This document shows positions 13,440 to 18,664 of a DNA stretch of 18,664 nucleotides, one piece after another. The position numbers and the translations under genes are program-made. Within the stretch, counting starts at the first letter, position 1, and every line of letters starts with the position of its first letter. Origin of the DNA: Deinococcus sp. Leaf326 (GTDB taxonomy: Bacteria; Deinococcota; Deinococci; Deinococcales; Deinococcaceae); the NCBI RefSeq assembly GCF_001424185.1, contig NZ_LMOM01000030.1:3638-22301 (forward strand), read 5' to 3'. The notes under the pieces were generated by a model. It did not search any database. It saw nothing but the letters and a program-made list of their open reading frames with translations, and had not been told where the DNA came from.

Positions 13440-14162
13440 TCAGCTCCCCAGGTGCTGCGCGAGGGTACGTCCGGTTGGCATCAATACCCCATCCGGAAAG
13501 GACCCCTGCTCTAAGGCGTGCTCCAGCAGTTCCTGATAGCTTCTTCCCCACTCCATGTACTTGTCCGTCCGGCTCGCGCCCGTAAAGTGCGAACTGAAGA
13601 ACACCGCTTCCCAGTCGTCCTGTGCAGCGGCCGTGATCTCTTTCGGGTAGCGCACGGTCCCCTGGCACATGCGGCCGTCGCTGAACATGTTCCAGAAAGG
13701 CGCGTGCATCAATGGGGTCTGGGGGGTCGGACGCTCGGCCCCCCGCACCGCGAAGACGGACAGGCTCCCCGGTTGCGCAGAGAACACCAGGCCCGGATGA
13801 GGGACCGGCTGCCCACTGAGCCGCGCGATGCTCTCCACCGCTTTGTACTTCGCCTCGAACAGCAGAGGGAGCACGCCCGGCGGTCGCCACCAGCACAGGG
13901 TCTTGGCGCCCGTCGCCAGCGTGTGGGCACTCGACCAGCGCAGCCCGCTCCCCAACACATAGTTCGCCAGCTCGGTTCGGTCCCGCGAACTCAGCACCGA
14001 CCCCGCACCCAACGTGTAGCCCTCCTCCTGGTCATGGACCCGGTGCTTCATCAGCCGGGCCTCCTGACCCTGCCCATAGATCAACAGGGCCAGGGTGGGC
14101 GGCACCGGACGGAGGGGCGCGGGCTGAGCCACGGAGTTGAGAGCCGCGAAGTCATAGGACAT
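13440..14162 (-). CDS. PRTRC system protein B (E2-like), first copy
   Basis: A 240-aa protein that matches PRTRC B. The core is LMHAPFWNMFSDGRMCQGTV (151-170) with Cys166, followed by WEAVFFSSHFTGASRTDKYM and SYQELLEHAL. PRTRC B belongs to the Prok-E2_D group, thought to be distant relatives of ubiquitin-conjugating enzymes, and this Cys is the expected thioester site. ATG 14162 follows AGGG eight bases upstream. It sits directly after protein F and is flanked by GGCCCC hairpins on both sides. A diverged copy of identical length lies at 2498-3220. Confidence 0.8.
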   Translation of the reverse strand: MSYDFAALNSVAQPAPLRPVPPTLALLIYGQGQEARLMKHRVHDQEEGYTLGAGSVLSSRDRTELANYVLGSGLRWSSAHTLATGAKTLCWWRPPGVLPLLFEAKYKAVESIARLSGQPVPHPGLVFSAQPGSLSVFAVRGAERPTPQTPLMHAPFWNMFSDGRMCQGTVRYPKEITAAAQDDWEAVFFSSHFTGASRTDKYMEWGRSYQELLEHALEQGSFPDGVLMPTGRTLAQHLGS

Positions 14163-14171
14163 ACCCGTACC

Positions 14172-14201
14172 CTGGCCCCCTCTCGTCCGGAGAGGGGCCA
14201 G
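14172..14201 (-). repeat. GGCCCC hairpin, copy 7
   Basis: CTGGCCCC (14172-14179) pairs with GGGGCCAG (14194-14201), and the stem is extended inward by TCTC (14181-14184) with GAGA (14190-14193) across one bulged C. The extra pairing in this copy argues for selection on structure. It separates protein F from protein B. Confidence 0.85.
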
Positions 14202-14205
14202 AACT

Positions 14206-15384
14206 TCACAGGAGCGCTTCGGCTTCGATGAGCATCCGCTCAATGCGGTCCAGCGCGCCGAGCAGTTGCGGTGCGGTCCGCAAGTACTGAATCAGGCGCG
14301 CGTGCGTCTCCGGCCGCTCATCCACGTACAGCACCATGCAGGGGTCATGTTCCCCGCCTTCCATCTGGTAGCGCATGAACTCGTCCATGACGTCGTATAC
14401 CGCACAGTTCGCGCCTGGCATGACCCCGTAGATCGTGTAAACCGGGGGGAGGCTGCTGCACTCCTCGTCCTCCTGATGCGTCATCACGGGCAGCTGCTCG
14501 CGGAGGAGCTGGCCCTCCCGCAAGAGGTCCGCAAGCTGCGCCAGGATGTACCGGACCGGGTCCCCAGCAGGAGGCGGCCCAAGGGACTGGAGGAGGTCAA
14601 TGGTCCCCGTCATGTCCAACGCAGGCCGGAAGTACGGCCAGGGGGTCTTATCCCGCACCTGCCACTGATGCGCCAGACCCAGGCGCCGGGCGAGCACGAG
14701 GGTCTGGCGGGTGCTGAAGTCGTGCTGGGTCTCGATACGGTCCGGCAGGTCGAACTCCGCGAGGCGGTCGAGGTTCCACCAATACTCGGCGTAGCCCTCA
14801 GCCCCATGGGGCCCGACCGAGGGGGCTACGCCGGACGAGAGCCGCTCGATGGCGTGCAGGATGCTGGGCAGCAGCCGGTCGTCCATCCGCCGCAGGTGCT
14901 CATGCAGGCCCGTGAGATTGACGTACGAGCCCATGTGCGCCTCGATCCGGAATTCGAGGCCCCCGGCCTTGTGCGGCTGCACCTCGACCTCCCAACGGCT
15001 CATCGGACTCAGCGTTTCGAGCGTCTCCTGAAGGCACGCCACGAGATCGTCCTCCTGGCGGACCTTCCCAGGTGACAGGCTGCCCAGGAGGCTGCGGATG
15101 AGAGGGGCATAGATGACCTGGGCTTCGAGTCGCGCCTGATGTTGTTGCGCATAGGTCTCGACATCCTGCTTGTAGAGCAGTGGGCGGATGGCTGTCAGGC
15201 TGGGGAGGGCTAAAGCAGGAGGGGAATGAAGGGACTCTCCTGCACCGCCTGGGCACCCGAGGTCAGCAGCGTTGACTGGAGCGTGGGGAGCCGCGGGTCC
15301 ACGGGTAGTTTGGCGATCACGACGGGCTCGCGATGCCCGCCGGGGCGGGTCGGCTGGCGTGAGGTGGGCTTGGGGGCGGGGCAT
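14206..15384 (-). CDS. PRTRC system protein F, first copy
   Basis: The frame from ATG 15384 (AAGGAG five bases upstream) gives 392 aa. Recognisable F sequence starts near residue 58 (ALALPSLTAIRPLLYKQDVE). The WW motif EYWWNLDRLAEFDLPDRIET and the C-terminal DVMDEFMRYQMEGGEHD followed by RTAPQLLGALDRIERMLIEA are typical of PRTRC F. As in the second copy, the first 58 codons overlap a small ORF (15210-15404) in the other frame, have low GC3 and look out of frame, so the authentic start is unresolved. The order C, F, B agrees with a PRTRC operon. Its biochemical role is unknown. Confidence 0.7.
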   Translation of the reverse strand: MPRPQAHLTPADPPRRASRARRDRQTTRGPAAPHAPVNAADLGCPGGAGESLHSPPALALPSLTAIRPLLYKQDVETYAQQHQARLEAQVIYAPLIRSLLGSLSPGKVRQEDDLVACLQETLETLSPMSRWEVEVQPHKAGGLEFRIEAHMGSYVNLTGLHEHLRRMDDRLLPSILHAIERLSSGVAPSVGPHGAEGYAEYWWNLDRLAEFDLPDRIETQHDFSTRQTLVLARRLGLAHQWQVRDKTPWPYFRPALDMTGTIDLLQSLGPPPAGDPVRYILAQLADLLREGQLLREQLPVMTHQEDEECSSLPPVYTIYGVMPGANCAVYDVMDEFMRYQMEGGEHDPCMVLYVDERPETHARLIQYLRTAPQLLGALDRIERMLIEAEALL

Positions 15385-15404
15385 GTGGACTCCTTGGGAG
15401 ACAT
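15210..15404 (-). CDS. Small ORF overlapping PRTRC F (first copy)
   Basis: A 64-aa frame from ATG 15404 (GAGG five bases upstream) to TAG 15210-15212. It has the GC-rich third positions expected for real coding, unlike the F frame over the same bases. The product starts MSPKESTCPAPKPTSRQP and ends VVIAKLPVDPRLPTLQ ... ESPFIPLLL. It is homologous in layout and ending to the 75-aa ORF before the second F gene. It is either an independent small PRTRC protein or the N-terminal part of F joined by a minus-one shift. Confidence 0.6.
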   Translation of the reverse strand: MSPKESTCPAPKPTSRQPTRPGGHREPVVIAKLPVDPRLPTLQSTLLTSGAQAVQESPFIPLLL

Positions 15405-15418
15405 GAGGACCTCGGGAA

Positions 15419-15444
15419 GGCCCCACCGCCGACGCGATGGGGCC
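15419..15444 (-). repeat. GGCCCC hairpin, copy 8
   Basis: GGCCCCA (15419-15425) and TGGGGCC (15438-15444) around a 12-base loop, between protein C and the small ORF before F. Confidence 0.8.
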
Positions 15445-15450
15445 AGATCA

Positions 15451-15708
15451 TCAGCCTTTGCGGCCGAAGGACTTGATGAACTCGATGGTGCTGGTACCGG
15501 CCTTGAGATCCGTGACGGGTGATCCGATGCCGGCAGTCAGCAGTTCGGGGTGGGCCGGCGCGTAGAAGGCCTTGACCTGCTCGGGGGTGCTGCTGGGGTT
15601 GGGATCGTCCAGGGTCTTGCCATCGAACTTGAACAGGCGCTTGATCGCGCGCACGACGTCCTGGGGCTGGGGGACTGGGGCCGAGGCGGGGAGGGTCAGG
15701 TCGCTCAT
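15451..15708 (-). CDS. PRTRC system protein C (ubiquitin-like)
   Basis: An 85-aa protein with the family pattern FKFDGKTLDDPNPSSTPEQV, KAFYAPAHPELLTAGI and a C-terminal FIKSFGRKG. PRTRC C has been assigned to a prokaryotic ubiquitin-like (Prok_Ub, beta-grasp) family. The chain ends in Gly, as needed for direct adenylation by the ThiF protein without prior trimming. The first 17 residues are a loose Pro/Ala-rich lead. ATG 15708 has AGG seven bases upstream, on the flank of a GGCCCC hairpin. It lies between proteins E and F. It probably acts as the modifier or sulfur carrier of the system; the target is unknown. Confidence 0.8.
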   Translation of the reverse strand: MSDLTLPASAPVPQPQDVVRAIKRLFKFDGKTLDDPNPSSTPEQVKAFYAPAHPELLTAGIGSPVTDLKAGTSTIEFIKSFGRKG

Positions 15709-15717
15709 ACGCGAACC

Positions 15718-15738
15718 TGGCCCCCGGTCAGGGGGCCA
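15718..15738 (-). repeat. GGCCCC hairpin, copy 9
   Basis: TGGCCCCC (15718-15725), loop GGTCA, GGGGGCCA (15731-15738), between proteins E and C. The ribosome-binding AGG of protein C directly follows the 3' arm. Confidence 0.85.
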
Positions 15739-15746
15739 AAGCTGCT

Positions 15747-17063
15747 TCAGAAGAGGCTGCCCATCTCACTGAGTTTCAGGGTCAGCTCGACGTCCTGGGG
15801 CTTGCCCGCCTTGACGTGGATCTTCTGCGTGCCCATGTCGTGCTCGGCCGCTTCCGCCTCAATGACCCAGGCCCCAGCGGGCAGCAGGGTCTCCCCATGG
15901 AAGGGAATGCGCCGCTCACCCTGCACGGCCGTGAGCGCGGCGTCCTCGGGGGTAACCTTGACCGTCACGTGGCCGCCCTGCTGTTCCCGCAGATCGTGGG
16001 TCTTGTCCGTCCACATGGCGAAGGTCTTCTTCGTCTCCCCGAACAGCTCGTGGGTAGCGACGACTTCCAGGGTGCCCTGGGTGATGGTGTTCTCGCCGAG
16101 CACCAGGGGCACGTCCTTGCCCTCCTGCTTAGCGGTGAGCGTGGTGCCCTCGGCGGCCGTGAGAGTGAACTTGAAGGTCTTGGGACCCGGCTTGCTGGGC
16201 GCGGGCGTCTTCGTAGCCGGCGTTGTGGCGGCCTTCTTGTTCGCTGCCTGCTGCCGGGCCGCGGCCGAGGCGCACACCGCGAAGGCATCCTGACGCGCTC
16301 CAGCGTAGGCCTGCATGGCGCCCACCAGGTGGTGGTCGAGCCAGTCGGCCGTATTGGTCACGATCAGCGGCTGCGGGCCCTGTTCGCCCGGATGCGGTTG
16401 AGGAAAAATCCCGACCGTCAGCTGCTCGCCCACCCGCATGAGCTGAAGGTTCAGTTGCCCACCGTCTGCGAGCATCCCCGCGAGCTGGGCGAGCAGACCG
16501 CTGCTGGTCGCCGGGACAGGCGCACTCGCGGTGGGGGCCGTCGGAGTGGGAGCGGCCGAGCCTGCACCGGCCGCTTCCGGCTCATCGGTGCTGGCCTCGT
16601 CTTCGCCAGACTCTTCGGCGTCGGCAGCGTCCTCGCCCGGGATGTCCTCGCTCAGGCCATCCAGATCGCTTTGGGGGTCGTTGCTCCCCGTGCCCTCCCC
16701 CTCTTCCTGGTCTTCGGGGGCATCCTCACCTGGATCCGCAGCGTCCGGCTCGCTCGGGGCGGTCACAAGCGCTTGAGTGGCCACGTCGGGTCGGGGGGTA
16801 GGTTCGTCCTGGACCATCGCTGTGGACTCGGGCGTGACGGTGACCGGCGCAGCGAACATGGCCTGGATCTCCTCCAGGAAGCGTTCGTACCGCTCCCGGC
16901 TGGAGTCCTTGTCCGGGTGCTCGCCCGCGATCCGGCGGTAGTCCTTCTCCCGCTCCGAGCCCTTGACCAGGTAATACAGCTCACTGGCTTTGGCCTTCAT
17001 CTCAGGCAAGGGCGCGTCATGGATGGGGAGAGGCAGGTGGGCAGGCTCCTGGAAGGTCGTCAT
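15747..17063 (-). CDS. PRTRC system protein E with J-domain-like N-terminus
   Basis: A 438-aa modular protein. Residues 25-72 resemble a short J domain: ELYYLVKGSEREKDYRRIAG, the tripeptide HPD (49-51), then RERYERFLEEIQAMF. Residues 103-168 are a very acidic disordered linker. Residues 187-270 match PRTRC E (GLLAQLAGMLADGGQLNLQL, VGIFPQPHPGEQGPQPLIVT). A Lys/Ala/Pro linker (271-296) leads to two beta-sandwich repeats (about 297-365 and 366-431), the second PEGA-like (VTPEDAALTAVQGERRIPFH, GETLLPAGAWVIEAEA). The family's role is unknown; a J domain would imply work with a DnaK-type chaperone. ATG 17063 has no clear Shine-Dalgarno; a GGCCCC hairpin ends ten bases before it. Confidence 0.65.
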   Translation of the reverse strand: MTTFQEPAHLPLPIHDAPLPEMKAKASELYYLVKGSEREKDYRRIAGEHPDKDSSRERYERFLEEIQAMFAAPVTVTPESTAMVQDEPTPRPDVATQALVTAPSEPDAADPGEDAPEDQEEGEGTGSNDPQSDLDGLSEDIPGEDAADAEESGEDEASTDEPEAAGAGSAAPTPTAPTASAPVPATSSGLLAQLAGMLADGGQLNLQLMRVGEQLTVGIFPQPHPGEQGPQPLIVTNTADWLDHHLVGAMQAYAGARQDAFAVCASAAARQQAANKKAATTPATKTPAPSKPGPKTFKFTLTAAEGTTLTAKQEGKDVPLVLGENTITQGTLEVVATHELFGETKKTFAMWTDKTHDLREQQGGHVTVKVTPEDAALTAVQGERRIPFHGETLLPAGAWVIEAEAAEHDMGTQKIHVKAGKPQDVELTLKLSEMGSLF

Positions 17064-17073
17064 GATTGCGGCG

Positions 17074-17093
17074 TGGCCCCCGTCAGGGGGCCA
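17074..17093 (-). repeat. GGCCCC hairpin, copy 10
   Basis: TGGCCCCC (17074-17081), loop GTCA, GGGGGCCA (17086-17093), between the zinc-ribbon gene and protein E. Confidence 0.85.
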
Positions 17094-17098
17094 GAGCT

Positions 17099-17632
17099 TC
17101 AGACCAGGCAGGGCGTACACGCCCTACACCGCACGAGCACCACCTCTGTGGGGGGCAGTACCGGAAGGCCGCATTGCCCACACAACCGCAGCGGCGTACA
17201 GGCGCACGCCATGGTGTGCAGGTATTGCACGTAGTACCCGGCCAGAGCCGCCTCATCAGCGACGAAACTGGTGTCCAGCACACCGAAGGCGCGCGCGTGC
17301 TCGCCCAGCGGGTTGTATTGCGCTTCCGGCATGAGATTCAGGCTCAGGCCGTCGGCTGCCGCCCAGAACTCATAGCGGGAGACCGCGCCGTCGTGCCATT
17401 CGGCCACGTGCGCGAGTGTCTCCGTGACGACCTCTCGGAACGAGGCCTCGTCGAGCAGAGCCTGGCCAGGTGTGAAGGGCAGGAGGGCGAGACGCACGTG
17501 CTCCGCCCGCAAGATGCGGGTGAGGTGGGCCTGGACGGTCTCCTCCAGCGTGCTCGCTGGGGTGAGCGTGAGCTGATTCAGCGTCGTATTGACCTGAGCC
17601 AGCGCACGGAGGGCAGTCAGCAAGTCTTCCAT
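17099..17632 (-). CDS. Zinc-ribbon hypothetical protein
   Basis: A 177-aa, mostly helical protein with a C-terminal zinc ribbon: Cys151-x2-Cys154 (LCGQCGLPV) and Cys169-x2-Cys172 (VRCRACTPC), with more Cys at 143, 145 and 175. The N-terminal 140 residues contain Leu-rich helices (LLTALRALAQVNTTLNQLTL) and no motif I know. ATG 17632 has AGGGG six bases upstream, right after a GGCCCC hairpin. It stands between the SSB-tail protein and PRTRC E, so it is probably an unassigned part of this PRTRC operon. Confidence 0.6.
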   Translation of the reverse strand: MEDLLTALRALAQVNTTLNQLTLTPASTLEETVQAHLTRILRAEHVRLALLPFTPGQALLDEASFREVVTETLAHVAEWHDGAVSRYEFWAAADGLSLNLMPEAQYNPLGEHARAFGVLDTSFVADEAALAGYYVQYLHTMACACTPLRLCGQCGLPVLPPTEVVLVRCRACTPCLV

Positions 17633-17641
17633 GCGCGACCC

Positions 17642-17663
17642 CTGGCCCCCCGTAGGGGGCCAG
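17642..17663 (-). repeat. GGCCCC hairpin, copy 11
   Basis: CTGGCCCCC (17642-17650), loop CGTA, GGGGGCCAG (17655-17663): a perfect 9-bp stem between the SSB-tail gene and the zinc-ribbon gene, with the latter's ribosome-binding site on the 3' flank. Confidence 0.85.
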
Positions 17664-17678
17664 ACCTCCTCTACACTC

Positions 17679-18422
17679 TCAGAAGGGCAAGTCGTCGTCC
17701 TCTTCCAGGTCCGCGGCGGTCAAGGGGAGCACCGTGAGGGTCTGAGCCAGGTGCACGTCCTCCGGTCTGGCGCGCCTCGCCTTGACCCGCCAGAGTGCCC
17801 GTCGGATCTGCCCGAGGTCGTCGTGAAGCGCCCAGAGCCCCCGCAAAAGTGGTGCGAAGTCCGGGCGCTCCTGCCGGATCGCTAGAAGCAGTCGCGCACT
17901 GTCCTGGAGATAGAACACGGCATTGCGCAGGCGAAACTGCCCGAGCGAGAAGAGGCCCCCCAGCCGGTCAACGCCTTTCAGCGCGGTCAGCGCCTCTCCC
18001 CTCCCCCACGCATTCATCGGGACAGCCGCTGGAATGGCCCGCACCGACCGGGCAAAGCACAGACCCGGCACCAACGGGGGTGCCACAGTCACCGTCTCGT
18101 GCAAAAGCAGATGCTCCATGATGCTCTGTGCGGTGGCCTGCTCGCCGTGAAGGGCGACCAGCCAGCTGAAGGTCAGATCGTGCGGGACTGCCCCTCTCGA
18201 ATGCGCAGGAATACACCGCAAGACCGCCACTTTCAGGTCTGGGGAGGTGATGCCACTCCGGTGCATCGCCTGCGCGAATCGCAGGCGATCCGGGCCCGTG
18301 AGTAACTGCGCCACCCGGGGCAAGTCACCGACGAGGCGGCGCAGGCGAACTTCCTTGCGGTGTCGGTACTGCCGCAGGAAGAGAAGCCGGTGCGGGGGTG
18401 AGGAAGATCGTGATCGTGACAT
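17679..18422 (-). CDS. Helical protein with SSB-like acidic C-terminal tail
   Basis: A 247-aa protein from ATG 18422. An in-frame GTG at 18464 sits only one base after AAGGAGG and would add 14 residues; which start is used is unclear. The N-terminus is Arg/Ser-rich and basic (MSRSRSS, RQYRHRKEVRLRRLVGDLP), the rest is helical and Leu/Ala/Arg-rich. The last residues are LEEDDDLPF, the same pattern (acidic run then hydrophobic-Pro-Phe-COOH) as the tail of bacterial single-stranded DNA-binding protein, which docks RecO, RecQ, PriA, DnaG and others. There is no OB-fold, so it is not an SSB itself. It is the first gene of the visible PRTRC cassette. Confidence 0.55.
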   Translation of the reverse strand: MSRSRSSSPPHRLLFLRQYRHRKEVRLRRLVGDLPRVAQLLTGPDRLRFAQAMHRSGITSPDLKVAVLRCIPAHSRGAVPHDLTFSWLVALHGEQATAQSIMEHLLLHETVTVAPPLVPGLCFARSVRAIPAAVPMNAWGRGEALTALKGVDRLGGLFSLGQFRLRNAVFYLQDSARLLLAIRQERPDFAPLLRGLWALHDDLGQIRRALWRVKARRARPEDVHLAQTLTVLPLTAADLEEDDDLPF

Positions 18423-18426
18423 GCAC

Positions 18427-18464
18427 GTGGCCGGGCCCGACTGGCCGCCAGGCCAGCGGGCCAC
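18427..18464 (-). repeat. Possible divergent hairpin before the SSB-tail gene
   Basis: Outer arms GTGGCC (18427-18432) and GGCCAC (18459-18464) and inner arms CTGGCC (18441-18446) and GGCCAG (18451-18456) form a nested stem four bases before ATG 18422. It resembles the eleven intergenic hairpins in place and arm sequence but is longer and imperfect. If GTG 18464 is the start, it is coding. Confidence 0.4.
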
Positions 18465-18544
18465 TCCTCCTTAACAGGACCTGGACCCACCTTCAAAAGA
18501 GCAAACGCATTGAACTCAGAAATTAGGAACGTGAAGGGAAGGCG

Positions 18545-18664
18545 TGACCTTACTGGTCATGGTAATGCTCCAGAGATGACTTCCAGAACCTGACCCTTGT
18601 GATGCGAGGGACGAGCAGACTGGAGATCACCATGGGAAAGCAGAGAAAAGTCTGGAGCACAGAC
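18545..18664 (+). mobile_element. Left end of an IS3-type insertion sequence, cut by the window
   Basis: The element is inferred from the transposase start at 18632. The left end is probably near TGACCTTACTGGTCA (18545-18559), since IS3-family ends begin with TG, but the exact inverted repeat and any target duplication cannot be fixed without the right end. Confidence 0.4.
18632..18664 (+). CDS. IS3-family transposase OrfA, first 11 codons
   Basis: ATG 18632 with GGAGA upstream opens a frame reading MGKQRKVWSTD, which matches the start of IS3-type OrfA proteins (MGKQRKxWSxDVKE..., a helix-turn-helix DNA-binding subunit). The rest lies outside the window. Confidence 0.6.
   Translation, partial: MGKQRKVWSTD

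Noticed and set aside
12979..13896. Upstream extension of the helicase frame through protein B
   Set aside because: The open frame runs antisense-like through another gene in a different frame and through two hairpins; helicase homology starts after 12978.
15747..15760. C-terminal GSLF of protein E as a clamp-binding motif
   Set aside because: The QxxLF Gln is missing and there is no context support; too degenerate to report.
15816..17234. Long plus-strand frame of 472 codons opposite protein E
   Set aside because: It is the antisense shadow of a gene with recognised domains, has Arg/Leu-rich composition and no ribosome-binding site.
3229..17663. GGCCCC hairpins as rho-independent terminators
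   Set aside because: None is followed by a T-run, and they lie between co-directional genes only a few bases before the next start.
3229..17663. GGCCCC repeats as a CRISPR array
   Set aside because: They are spaced by whole genes, not by uniform spacers, and no cas genes are present.
1..18664. tRNA or rRNA genes
   Set aside because: I saw no cloverleaf or conserved rRNA sequence by eye; the 16S-like match at 908-920 is only a ribosome-binding site complement.

Overview
The window looks like part of a Deinococcus plasmid or other secondary replicon. This is inferred from very high GC and GC3, an HU protein with a lysine/alanine/proline-rich N-terminal tail, a NucS endonuclease, and many unfamiliar genes with few matches to common families. 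Almost all genes lie on the minus strand, so the main transcript runs from right to left.

Right part (about 8.7-18.4 kb, minus strand): a long cassette built around a PRTRC system (ParB-Related, ThiF-Related Cassette), a known but functionally obscure module. In transcription order: a helical protein ending in an SSB-like acidic tail, a zinc-ribbon protein, PRTRC protein E (with a J-domain-like N-terminus), protein C (ubiquitin-like, C-terminal Gly), a small ORF overlapping protein F, protein B (E2-like, conserved Cys), a frameshifted small gene, a UvrD-type helicase cut in two by one in-frame amber codon, a multi-HTH protein, a DnaD-like protein, a zinc-finger protein, an 84-aa protein and HU. 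A convergent plus-strand pair, nucS and an Imm32-like small gene, lies to the left of HU.

Middle-left (2.3-7.5 kb, minus strand): a second PRTRC block with ThiF (E1-like), a second small ORF plus protein F, a second protein B and a 79-aa protein. It is interrupted between F and B by a GlxA-type regulator, a divergent HD-domain hydrolase and an IS701-like transposase remnant. PRTRC A (JAB peptidase), D (ParM-like) and ParB are not in the window.

Left edge (1-2.2 kb): a truncated lipoprotein, a frameshifted RiPP (lasso-type leader) precursor, a small membrane protein behind an unusual hairpin and extended Shine-Dalgarno region, and a uronate dehydrogenase. The right edge enters an IS3-type insertion sequence.

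Most striking signals: (1) eleven copies of a GC-rich hairpin, CTGGCCCC...GGGGCCAG, placed at gene junctions only in the PRTRC blocks and helicase/HTH genes, with conserved arms, variable loops and often the ribosome-binding site on the 3' flank; (2) the same minus-one overlapping-ORF arrangement in front of both protein F genes; (3) duplicated E2-like and F proteins beside one E1-like and one ubiquitin-like protein, embedded among DNA-maintenance genes (SSB-tail protein, helicase, DnaD-like, HU, NucS); (4) a 22-bp promoter-like direct repeat in front of both the helicase and the HTH gene.
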